Shown: positions 1 to 5,428 of the stretch, in pieces | How positions within the stretch are numbered: position 1 is the stretch's first letter | How the letters are laid out: each line of letters opens with the position of its first letter | NCBI GenBank assembly: GCA_029259835.1 | Contig: JAJDEL010000942.1 | Span: forward strand, 1-5,623 | Direction: 5' to 3' | Origin: Planctomicrobium sp. | GTDB taxonomy: Bacteria > Planctomycetota > Planctomycetia > Planctomycetales > Planctomycetaceae | DNA: 5,623 nucleotides | Notes under the pieces: generated by a model | What the model was told of the DNA's origin: nothing | Seen by the model: only the letters and a program-made list of their open reading frames with translations | Databases searched by the model: none | Program-made: the position numbers and the translations under genes

Positions 1-755
1 AGGATCTTATCCGGTGACTTGATTTCGTTTCGCCAAAGAGTGGCCATCTTCTGGTCTTCGGAAATGCGAAATCGATATCCTTTTTCAATTGCAAGAATTT
101 GAGCTTCCCCATCAATTTGCTCGACCGGAATTGGATCACCAACTTGGACCGCCTCATCAGTCACGATCTTTTTATAGGCGAATTCAAATGAATGATCATC
201 AATTTGCAAACCCCTCATCATTTCAGTGAAGTAATGGAACTCCTCAAAAACCGGCCTGAATCGAGGAGTTGGTCCACCTGCTGAGATCGCGTTCTCCACG
301 TCGTTAATGTTGTGTACGGTTAACATTAAAACGCGATCAATTCGCCACCCCTTTGAAGCCAACAACTCGATTGTTTCAGACTGAATCGGTGAAAGCAGTC
401 GACGATTAAACTCTTGTTCTTGCTCTGGGGCGTAGACAATCGTTGGTTTCGATTGCATTCCCATCCCCAGAAACGATGGGATATTCGCCTTCCCGTTACT
501 CCATGTCCCAGCGAGGTCCATGTCATAGCTATACTGCCCGGTGATACTGGGGATTCGCATGAACTCAACCGACTGGTCGTACCGCATTCGCACGAGATTC
601 AGCAACAGTTCTTCTCGTGCTGTTTTCTGAACCGCCCGATTGTAATTTGTTCGACTATGCCGCAAGCTGCCTGGCCCCAACATGCACCCGGAAAGGCATA
701 ATGCGAGCGCACCAAGTACACAGATCATCGAACTGGTGAATCGAAACTGTCGCAT
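1..755 (-). CDS. Lipoprotein of unknown function, C-terminus cut by the window edge
   Basis: I read this frame directly on the minus strand: it is open from the ATG at 755 down to base 1, giving 251 residues with no stop. The N-terminus is a lipoprotein signal: basic start (MRQFRF), hydrophobic stretch at residues 9-20, then the lipobox LSGC with the acylated cysteine at residue 24. The residue after Cys is Met rather than Asp, which fits outer-membrane sorting in Gram-negative bacteria. A block at about residues 36-78, including EELLLNLVRMRY and IPSITGQYSY, resembles the start of a lipoprotein family of unknown function that I recall from planctomycetes and proteobacteria; this is recall, not a search. 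The rest is a soluble alpha/beta-like chain without visible catalytic motifs. GGAAGG lies three bases before the ATG. It is transcribed away from the gene at 1029 and has no visible partner inside the window. Confidence 0.85.
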   Translation of the reverse strand, partial: MRQFRFTSSMICVLGALALCLSGCMLGPGSLRHSRTNYNRAVQKTAREELLLNLVRMRYDQSVEFMRIPSITGQYSYDMDLAGTWSNGKANIPSFLGMGMQSKPTIVYAPEQEQEFNRRLLSPIQSETIELLASKGWRIDRVLMLTVHNINDVENAISAGGPTPRFRPVFEEFHYFTEMMRGLQIDDHSFEFAYKKIVTDEAVQVGDPIPVEQIDGEAQILAIEKGYRFRISEDQKMATLWRNEIKSPDKI

Positions 756-758
756 GAA

Positions 759-764
759 CCTTCC
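759..764 (-). promoter_or_regulatory. Ribosome binding site of the minus-strand lipoprotein gene
   Basis: On the minus strand GGAAGG stands three bases before the ATG at 755. The spacing is short, but together with the signal peptide that follows it supports this start over the next in-frame Met at residue 10. Confidence 0.5.
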
Positions 765-887
765 AGAATTGCCTTACGTGCGAACCGCCCTATCGATTTT
801 CATCGACTAGCCAGACGGAATTCTTTGCCAAATCGCTATAATCCGCAGAGCTAGGCTTGGTGACATGCGTTTGAGTTGATGTGATTG

Positions 888-916
888 TTGTACCTAGTTG
901 GAAGCGTGGGTAGAAT
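888..916 (+). promoter_or_regulatory. Possible sigma70-like promoter facing the gene at 1029
   Basis: TTGTAC (888-893) and TAGAAT (911-916) are separated by exactly 17 bases. The -10 box matches the consensus at five of six bases and the -35 box at three of six. It lies in the gap between two divergent genes, about 110 bases before the start at 1029. Planctomycete promoters often match the E. coli consensus poorly, so this is only a candidate. Confidence 0.25.
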
Positions 917-1028
917 AGAAAGAAAGGGCACTCTGCAAGAGCCTTGCTCACACTGGCTTTTTGGCATCATCCCTAACGCTCCTTGAAGTTGCCCCTGAAA
1001 AATGAATCTCTAATCGAATGACGGCGCC

Positions 1029-1331
1029 ATGAAACGAATGCTCCTCTTGTTCACCGCTGGATTGTTTTCAACGATTTTCAGTTTCGCATCTGTAGCTCAA
1101 GATCCTCCGAGTGAAAATTTTTCTCCCACACTCGCTGTACAGAAAGGGGATGAAGCCTATCTCCGTCTGGTCGATGGGAACGAACCGCAACAATGGAATG
1201 GTCAAGTCCATTTGATTCCGTCGGAAGGGAGGTCGTTCATACTTATACAGGTGCAAAGCCAAGGAATGTGGGGCGCGCAAAGTTCACAAAACTTCCGAAT
1301 TCCCAGAAAAACTCGACGACTTCCAATCTGA
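1029..1331 (+). CDS. Small secreted protein of unknown function, possibly the front part of a frame-disrupted gene
   Basis: The open frame gives 100 residues. The N-terminus is a clear Sec signal peptide: MKR, a hydrophobic core at residues 4-19, and a likely signal peptidase I site after residue 23 (SVA before QDPP). The mature part is polar and I do not recognise it; it has no cysteines or catalytic motif. The last 35 or so residues look less protein-like and end in a basic run (RIPRKTRRLPI). From about 1230 onward the reading frame ending at 1384 has more purine-N-pyrimidine codons than this one (19 of 63 against 10 of 43 by hand count). One extra G in the GGG at 1227-1229 would join the two and give a 118-residue protein. 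No good Shine-Dalgarno sequence precedes the ATG. The start is supported by the signal peptide; the end is uncertain. Confidence 0.55.
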   Translation: MKRMLLLFTAGLFSTIFSFASVAQDPPSENFSPTLAVQKGDEAYLRLVDGNEPQQWNGQVHLIPSEGRSFILIQVQSQGMWGAQSSQNFRIPRKTRRLPI

Positions 1332-1387
1332 AAGCCGCCACCCGTCCTTTTATGTGTGTCGTTGTGATCTTCAAAAGGGCCTGACAG

Positions 1388-1409
1388 TTCCAGCAAGGAG
1401 AAGCTGGAA
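1388..1409 (+). promoter_or_regulatory. Hairpin with a Shine-Dalgarno sequence in its loop
   Basis: TTCCAGC (1388-1394) and GCTGGAA (1403-1409) are perfect 7-bp inverted arms. The 8-base loop AAGGAGAA contains the core AAGGAG (1395-1400), eight bases before the ATG at 1409-1411. The right arm ends on the first base of that ATG. It could be a translation-control hairpin for the ORF at 1409, or simply a stem after the stop codon at 1382-1384 of the preceding frame. No T run follows, so it is not a standard terminator. Confidence 0.35.
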
Positions 1410-1624
1410 TGATTGTAGAAGAATTGCCAGTGCACGGTCGACCAAGTCTGCATTTAAGCAACATTCACGGATTTCGTTCATCTGTCTTTTTAACGAAAAC
1501 TGAATTATTTAGAAAATTCTCCGCCCTGAGTTGGGTTGAAATCCACCTTAGTAATTGGAGGGAGCGTCTTTTCACTTCTCTCCAGCAGAGCGACGATCAA
1601 CAAACGACTGGCACGGGCGAGTGA
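1409..1624 (+). CDS. Possible small protein of 71 residues, unknown function
   Basis: This ORF starts with ATG behind a full AAGGAG ribosome binding site at 8-base spacing. It ends with TGA at 1622-1624, 19 bases before the next gene's ATG at 1644. About 21 of 71 codons have the purine-N-pyrimidine form by hand count, which is coding-like. Against it, the product is short, has no signal peptide, membrane segment, cysteine pair or recognisable motif, and I know no homologue. It would be cytoplasmic and, from its spacing, cotranscribed with the zinc-ribbon gene. The region may equally be an untranslated leader. Confidence 0.3.
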   Translation: MIVEELPVHGRPSLHLSNIHGFRSSVFLTKTELFRKFSALSWVEIHLSNWRERLFTSLQQSDDQQTTGTGE

Positions 1625-1630
1625 TCATAA

Positions 1631-1635
1631 AAGGA
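1631..1635 (+). promoter_or_regulatory. Ribosome binding site that sets the start of the zinc-ribbon gene
   Basis: AAGGA stands eight bases before the ATG at 1644. The longer in-frame ATG at 1536 has no comparable site and would add 36 residues ahead of the zinc ribbon, so 1644 is preferred. Confidence 0.7.
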
Positions 1636-1643
1636 CAAAGTGC

Positions 1644-2486
1644 ATGACAATCGCTATTGAATGTGATGACTGCGGAAAAAATCACAAAGTCCGTGATGAG
1701 GCGGTCGGCAAGCGATTCAAGTGCAAGAGCTGCGGAACGCCCATCCGTGTACCGGAGCAACAAGTCGAATTCGACGACAGTTTTCTTGATGACCTGGATG
1801 AGATGGAAGCTGAGGCTCCTCCGTACGATCACGAAGAAGTGCTTCTGCCAGCCGTTCGCCGCAAAAAGAAAACAAAAACCAAGTCTTCCAATCAAGCGAA
1901 GAAGAAACGTAGACCATCAAAGAGTTCCGTAGCGAATGGACTTCGGTGTGTTCTTGCAGGACTTCTTCTCCACCTCGCAGTGGCTCTGTCAGGTTTTTTT
2001 CCGTATGGTCTGCTGGTGGCACTACCGCTCACTCTCGTGGCGACAGTTCTGGCGATCATTGGTCAAGTCATGTGCCTGAAAGTCCCAGCGAAGTCGAACA
2101 CACGGATATTGATCTATGGAGTGCTTTTTCTTCAGTGTTTGGCTTTCGGTCTTCGCCTCGCAAGTCTGGCTGTTCCCCTTCTAATCATTGTTTCGTCACT
2201 CGCATCGGTTGTCTCGTTTTTTCTCTTTGTCTACGCCTTAAAGCGCCTTTCAGAATTCATTGGGTCGGCAGAGGGTGAAATGCATGCGGAATGGATCCTC
2301 CATTGGGGGATCGGGTTGGTTGCGCTGAGCTATGCCCCCGGACGCATGAGCAGGGTTCTGGGTGTGGGAGTGAGAGGGCCATTATCCTTGATCGTGGCCA
2401 TCGCCATGTTCGTGATTAGTATCATGATTCTGGGCCGCTATATCGATTTGCTTGGCTGCCTGAAAGAGAAATTGGATAAGGCATGA
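1644..2486 (+). CDS. Zinc-ribbon multi-pass membrane protein of unknown function
   Basis: The product has 280 residues in three parts. Residues 1-36 form a zinc ribbon with CxxC pairs at Cys7/Cys10 and Cys27/Cys30, in the style of the short CPxCG-type ribbons common at the N-termini of planctomycete proteins. Residues 42-65 are acidic (DDSFLDDLDEMEAEA) and 72-94 are very basic (RRKKKTKTK and KKKRR). Residues 99-268 hold five to six hydrophobic segments, roughly 99-118, 120-142, 153-172, 174-198, perhaps 216-232, and 247-268. By the positive-inside rule the ribbon and basic linker should be cytoplasmic. The start at 1644 follows AAGGA; an upstream ATG at 1536 would put unrelated residues ahead of the ribbon. 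No enzyme or transporter motif is visible. The ribbon may bind protein or nucleic acid at the membrane, but that is only inference. It lies 19 bases after the possible ORF 1409-1624. Confidence 0.85.
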   Translation: MTIAIECDDCGKNHKVRDEAVGKRFKCKSCGTPIRVPEQQVEFDDSFLDDLDEMEAEAPPYDHEEVLLPAVRRKKKTKTKSSNQAKKKRRPSKSSVANGLRCVLAGLLLHLAVALSGFFPYGLLVALPLTLVATVLAIIGQVMCLKVPAKSNTRILIYGVLFLQCLAFGLRLASLAVPLLIIVSSLASVVSFFLFVYALKRLSEFIGSAEGEMHAEWILHWGIGLVALSYAPGRMSRVLGVGVRGPLSLIVAIAMFVISIMILGRYIDLLGCLKEKLDKA

Positions 2487-2521
2487 ATCAATGTCACTGA
2501 GATTGCGAAATGGTTTTTCAC

Positions 2522-2575
2522 GTCGACAGCACCTCCGGGAGTGTCGACCTAAGAGCCAGCGATTCGATGTGCTGG
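2522..2575 (+). repeat. Two adjacent inverted repeats downstream of the zinc-ribbon gene
   Basis: GTCGACA (2522-2528) and TGTCGAC (2542-2548) are perfect 7-bp arms around a 13-base loop. CCAGC (2556-2560) and GCTGG (2571-2575) form a second stem with a 10-base loop. They start 36 bases after the stop at 2486. No T tract follows either stem, so a classical intrinsic terminator is not supported. They could be a Rho-type or RNA-processing structure, a protein binding site, or chance. Confidence 0.35.
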
Positions 2576-2694
2576 AGGCTTCGGCAGTGGACCAGACAAG
2601 GTGCCCCAAAGTTGGCACATGTGCTTTCAGTCAACAGTCAGGCGAAGGTGCTGATTAATTTGAATTATTTTTAGTTTCTAACAGTACCCAAGCA

Positions 2695-2699
2695 GGGAG
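2695..2699 (+). promoter_or_regulatory. Ribosome binding site of the tiny membrane-peptide locus
   Basis: GGGAG stands seven bases before the ATG at 2707. This intact site is the main reason to think the frame at 2707 is, or recently was, translated. Confidence 0.45.
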
Positions 2700-2706
2700 A
2701 CAGGTC

Positions 2707-2855
2707 ATGAGTGATCTACAGAACGTCCAGAAAGGTGTCAGTTACGTTTACTACGGATTGTATCTGATGGTTGGGAGTTCATCATGTTGATTGTTGGCTT
2801 CATCATCTATGTTCAATTGCTGATCAGATTGAACGAGAGTCTGAAGGCAGTGTAA
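2707..2855 (+). pseudogene. Tiny membrane-peptide locus, apparently a frame-disrupted short gene
   Basis: The ATG at 2707 opens 27 residues (MSDLQNVQKG, then YVYYGLYLMV) and stops at 2788-2790. A second frame begins with ATG at 2784, overlaps that stop and gives 23 residues (MLIVGFIIYVQLLI, then RLNESLKAV) to the TAA at 2853-2855. Each half has part of a hydrophobic segment. One added G in the GGG at 2773-2775 would join them into a single 49-residue protein with hydrophobic stretches near both halves. The end, a hydrophobic stretch followed by RLNESLKAV, resembles the C-terminus of the zinc-ribbon membrane protein 370 bases upstream (membrane segment, then CLKEKLDKA). It may therefore be a shortened remnant of a related gene; that likeness is weak. 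It could also be two translationally coupled small proteins. Confidence 0.4.
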
Positions 2856-2960
2856 AAGTACACACAAACCTGAATGAAGCGAGTCACCTAAGTCAGATTT
2901 TATAGCGGTGAAATCGAATTGTCGCGTCTTATTCCATTGTCACTTTCAACAGAGAATCCC

Positions 2961-4640
2961 ATGGCCGATAGTAAAAAGAAATCTCACCTGACGACTTGGA
3001 TTGTCATGGCAATTGTCAGCGCAATTGTCCTCTCCGTATTGGCTCCCGAACTCGCTGCCAAATTGACACTTGGAGGAGAAATCTTTCTAAGGCTTCTCCA
3101 AATGGTGGTCGTCCCTCTGGTCATGGCAAGTGTCATGAGTGGCATTCTCGGATTAGGAGATGTTCGTAAACTCGGCCGCCCCGGCGGATACGCAATTCTC
3201 TATTACTTAGCGACCACAGTTTTCGCAGTCACGACCGGGCTGATTGTCGTCAACGTCATCAATCCGGGAGTTGGCATCGATAAAGAACTCGTTCTTGATG
3301 CTCAAGAGGAAGGAGCAGAAGCGGTTGAAGATGCAAAAAACGCAATGAGTTCAGGCCGCAAAAAAATCATGTGGTCAAAGAACTTCGATGGCGACAAGTT
3401 CCTCCTGGAAAGTAAGTCGTCTTCGGGACTGAGCAACATCGTCTACGTGCCACACGGGAGACAAATGGTCATCGATTTTAAACTTCAGCAATTGGGCACA
3501 GCAGAGCAACCGGCTCAGGTCAAGATTTATTGGAGTGCAGAACCAAAGAGCGAGTTACAACCATTGCAGTGGACCGACCATGCTGGATTGCATGATATCT
3601 ACATTGCTGGCACCGAACCGGAGACCTATCACAAAACAGTGCAGATCCCCAAAGAAGCACGACGTATTCGGCTTGAGTATCAGGCCCAAAAAGGAGGAGC
3701 TTCCAGTTTGATGTCGGCGGAGTTATTACGGGGTCCACCGACCGTAGGAGATATTTTCTCAAACCTTGTGTTAATGCTTTTTACAAATAATTTGCTTCAA
3801 TCAATGGTTGAGATGAATCTTCTCCCAGTGATCATTTTTTCCATCGTCTTTGCGGGGATGCTGACGACAATGGGAAAACGCTCTGATGTGATTGCCCAAT
3901 TTGTCATTGGAATCAACGATGCCATGATGAGCTTTATTCTGCTTCTTATGAAGCTGGCTCCACTCGGTATTTTCTGTCTCGTCGCAGCTCGGTTTGGAAA
4001 GGCGCAGATCGAAGGTCAGTTCGTCGCACTGCTCCGTGTCCAAGCTGCTTACATGTTGACTGTTCTTACAGGGCTCGGAATTCATGCTTTTGTGACACTC
4101 CCGGCAATTCTTTGGATCTTCACTCGGCGTAATCCATACCGCTTCATGTATCAAATGTCCCAAGCAATCTTGACTGCTTTTTCAACAGCGAGTTCCACAG
4201 CAACACTACCAGTGACCATGGAGTGTGCTGAAATGAAAGCAGGCGTCTCGAAAAGATCGACAGAATTCGTGTTACCATTGGGGGCAACTGTGAACATGGA
4301 CGGGACTGCGTTGTATGAGGCCGCGGCAGCAATTTTTATTGCTCAGGCATTTGCTGTCGTCAATCCTGACTTTAACCTGAGTCTCATCCAACAAGCGACA
4401 ATCGCGGTCACGGCGACGTTAGCAGCAATCGGGGCCGCCGGAATTCCAGAAGCAGGATTAGTCACCATGCTCATCGTGTTGAACGCTGTCCAACTGCCTC
4501 TTGAACTCATCGGGCTCATCCTCCCTGTTGACTGGTTGCTTGATCGCTTCCGCACTGCAGTCAACGCATTCGGTGATTCCGTGGGAGCCGCAGTGGTCGA
4601 TCATTCATTCCCTGACTCAGAGCAAAATGTTGCTCCCTAA
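2961..4640 (+). CDS. Dicarboxylate/amino acid:cation symporter (SLC1/GltP family) with a large loop insertion
   Basis: This 559-residue inner-membrane protein belongs to the sodium-coupled glutamate/aspartate/dicarboxylate transporters (DAACS, SLC1). Residues in order: TM1 about 10-30, TM2 40-65, TM3 75-102, an inserted soluble region about 107-257, TM4 from about 264, the HP1 motif SSTATLP at 411-417, NMDGT at 445-449 in TM7, the HP2 motif GAAGIPEAGLV at 491-501, and TM8 with Asp528, Arg531, Thr532, Asn535 and Asp539. By family knowledge Asp528, Arg531, Thr532 and Asn535 match GltPh D394, R397, T398 and N401 (substrate) and Asp539 matches D405 (sodium). The arginine points to acidic amino acids. 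Tyr452-Glu453 after NMDGTAL matches animal EAATs, whereas GltPh has Gln at the second position. Typical prokaryotic members have about 400-450 residues; the excess is the insertion. A TTG at 2919 would add 14 non-hydrophobic residues; I prefer the ATG at 2961, although neither has a strong ribosome binding site. Confidence 0.95.
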   Translation: MADSKKKSHLTTWIVMAIVSAIVLSVLAPELAAKLTLGGEIFLRLLQMVVVPLVMASVMSGILGLGDVRKLGRPGGYAILYYLATTVFAVTTGLIVVNVINPGVGIDKELVLDAQEEGAEAVEDAKNAMSSGRKKIMWSKNFDGDKFLLESKSSSGLSNIVYVPHGRQMVIDFKLQQLGTAEQPAQVKIYWSAEPKSELQPLQWTDHAGLHDIYIAGTEPETYHKTVQIPKEARRIRLEYQAQKGGASSLMSAELLRGPPTVGDIFSNLVLMLFTNNLLQSMVEMNLLPVIIFSIVFAGMLTTMGKRSDVIAQFVIGINDAMMSFILLLMKLAPLGIFCLVAARFGKAQIEGQFVALLRVQAAYMLTVLTGLGIHAFVTLPAILWIFTRRNPYRFMYQMSQAILTAFSTASSTATLPVTMECAEMKAGVSKRSTEFVLPLGATVNMDGTALYEAAAAIFIAQAFAVVNPDFNLSLIQQATIAVTATLAAIGAAGIPEAGLVTMLIVLNAVQLPLELIGLILPVDWLLDRFRTAVNAFGDSVGAAVVDHSFPDSEQNVAP

Positions 4641-4818
4641 GAATTCTCCAGCCAATCCTCACCTTCAAAGGAATCGATCATCACGACATGTCACATTGTG
4701 TCTTTTCAGAATCGGACTGGCTGTTTCAGGTATTTTTTGTAATTCTTGGCGCAGTGTTCAAGAAAGTTCGGCAAGTTCTCAACGTGACACTGCCTACTTC
4801 AATCCGGGAATCTAAAAC

Positions 4819-5427
4819 ATGGGCCAGCCTGTTGATGCTGAATTGCTTGGGCGCGCCCAGCAGGGGGATCAGGATGCATTAGGGCGTCTGCTTCGGCACT
4901 GTCGTCCATATTTATCGATTCTCGCTTCACGAAATCTTGATCCGATCATGAGTGCACGTTTGAGCGGTTCCGATGTGGTTCAGCAGACATGTTTAGAAGC
5001 CGTTCGCGACTTCGAAAAATTTCGTGGTCATTCGATTGAGGAATTTGCAGTGTGGTTAAACCAAATTTTGACTCACAACGTTCTGAAAGCAACCCGAGTC
5101 CACATTGTTGCTCAAAAACGCTCCGTGTTTCGTGAACAGTCTCGTGACGATTCGAATGCCGACGACGAAGGCCACAATCTGATATCGATCAACCAATCGT
5201 CACCAAGTTCCCGGGCAATGCGAGGAGAGCGAGCAATTGTCCTCGCCAATGCAATGGCAGTCTTACCTGAAAACCAACTTGAGGCTGTCCGCTTGAGGTA
5301 CATCGAAGGCTGGTCACTTGCAGACATCGCAGGACGTACTGACCAATCTGATTCTGCTGTCGCCAGTCTGATCAAACGCGGACTTCAGAAACTTCGGGTC
5401 AGCCTGCGGAACATGGAGGAAGATTGA
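4819..5427 (+). CDS. ECF-family RNA polymerase sigma factor, planctomycete type
   Basis: The 202-residue protein has the two-domain ECF layout. Region 2 spans about residues 7-100, including GSDVVQQTCLEAVRDF at 50-65, the usual region 2.2 signature of planctomycete ECF factors, and an aromatic FxxWLNQIL stretch at 76-84. A polar linker (about 105-132, with DDSNADDE) leads to region 4 at about 138-195, with LPENQLEAVRLRYIEGWSLA and a helix-turn-helix at about 166-188. It directs core RNA polymerase to its target promoters. No anti-sigma gene is visible; instead the next gene starts one base after this stop and begins like a Ser/Thr kinase partner, so control by phosphorylation is likely by analogy with described planctomycete ECF-kinase pairs. 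The start ATG has only GGGAA nine bases ahead. The 178 bases before it contain no convincing promoter. Confidence 0.93.
   Translation: MGQPVDAELLGRAQQGDQDALGRLLRHCRPYLSILASRNLDPIMSARLSGSDVVQQTCLEAVRDFEKFRGHSIEEFAVWLNQILTHNVLKATRVHIVAQKRSVFREQSRDDSNADDEGHNLISINQSSPSSRAMRGERAIVLANAMAVLPENQLEAVRLRYIEGWSLADIAGRTDQSDSAVASLIKRGLQKLRVSLRNMEED
5415..5420 (+). promoter_or_regulatory. Ribosome binding site for the GTG-started kinase-type gene
   Basis: GGAGGA lies within the last codons of the sigma factor gene, eight bases before the GTG at 5429. It fixes the GTG as the start and implies that translation of the two genes is linked. Confidence 0.75.
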
Positions 5428-5428
5428 C

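Larger units (their letters stand above)
1332..1643. other. Gap between the secreted protein and the zinc-ribbon gene
   Basis: If neither the frame-disrupted tail to 1384 nor the ORF at 1409 is real, this stretch carries no gene. It holds the Shine-Dalgarno hairpin at 1388-1409 and a second inverted repeat, TTTCGTT (1472-1478) with AACGAAA (1492-1498) around a 13-base T-rich loop. An AT-rich patch at 1490-1517 contains TTAACG and GAAAAT spaced by 16 bases, each matching the promoter consensus at only four of six positions. The region from 1536 is open in frame with the next gene but probably is not translated. Confidence 0.4.
2487..2960. other. Mostly non-coding gap before the symporter
   Basis: Apart from the tiny frames at 2707-2855, this 474-base stretch has no convincing gene on either strand. 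It contains the two inverted repeats at 2522-2575, a short direct repeat CAGTCA (2628-2633 and 2635-2640) and an AT-rich patch at 2652-2680 just before the ribosome binding site at 2695. I could not find a well-spaced promoter for the symporter in 2856-2960; TATAGC at 2901-2906 is the only -10-like sequence and has no -35 partner. Confidence 0.5.

Noticed and set aside
793..806. Small inverted repeat TCGAT-TTTC-ATCGA in the divergent gap
   Set aside because: The stem is only 5 bp and AT-rich, with no T tract; chance is the simplest explanation.
837..842. Perfect TATAAT in the divergent gap
   Set aside because: No -35-like sequence lies 16-18 bases upstream (the bases there read around GACGGA), and there is no extended -10. 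A lone hexamer is weak evidence.
1297..1500. Third open frame through the tail of the secreted-protein region (EFPEKLDDFQSESRHPSF and on)
   Set aside because: It reads like protein for about 20 residues but has few coding-type codons, no start and no ribosome binding site, and it runs through the hairpin and the next ORF.
1536..1643. N-terminal extension of the zinc-ribbon protein from the ATG at 1536
   Set aside because: AAGGA at 1631-1635 is well placed for the ATG at 1644, and zinc ribbons of this type usually start the protein. The extension shows no motif.
2382..2618. Minus-strand frame overlapping the end of the zinc-ribbon gene
   Set aside because: It lies mostly opposite a membrane-coding stretch, its product has no recognisable features, and it has no ribosome binding site; it is an antisense shadow.
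2919..2960. TTG start adding 14 residues to the symporter
   Set aside because: The added residues are followed at once by MADSKKK, a normal N-terminus before TM1, and no ribosome binding site favours the TTG. The ATG at 2961 is simpler.
4641..4818. Terminator for the symporter or a promoter for the sigma factor gene
   Set aside because: I saw no stem followed by T residues. TGTAAT at 4738-4743 lacks a -35 box at proper spacing, and the AAGTTC direct repeat (4764-4769, 4773-4778) is too short to mean much.
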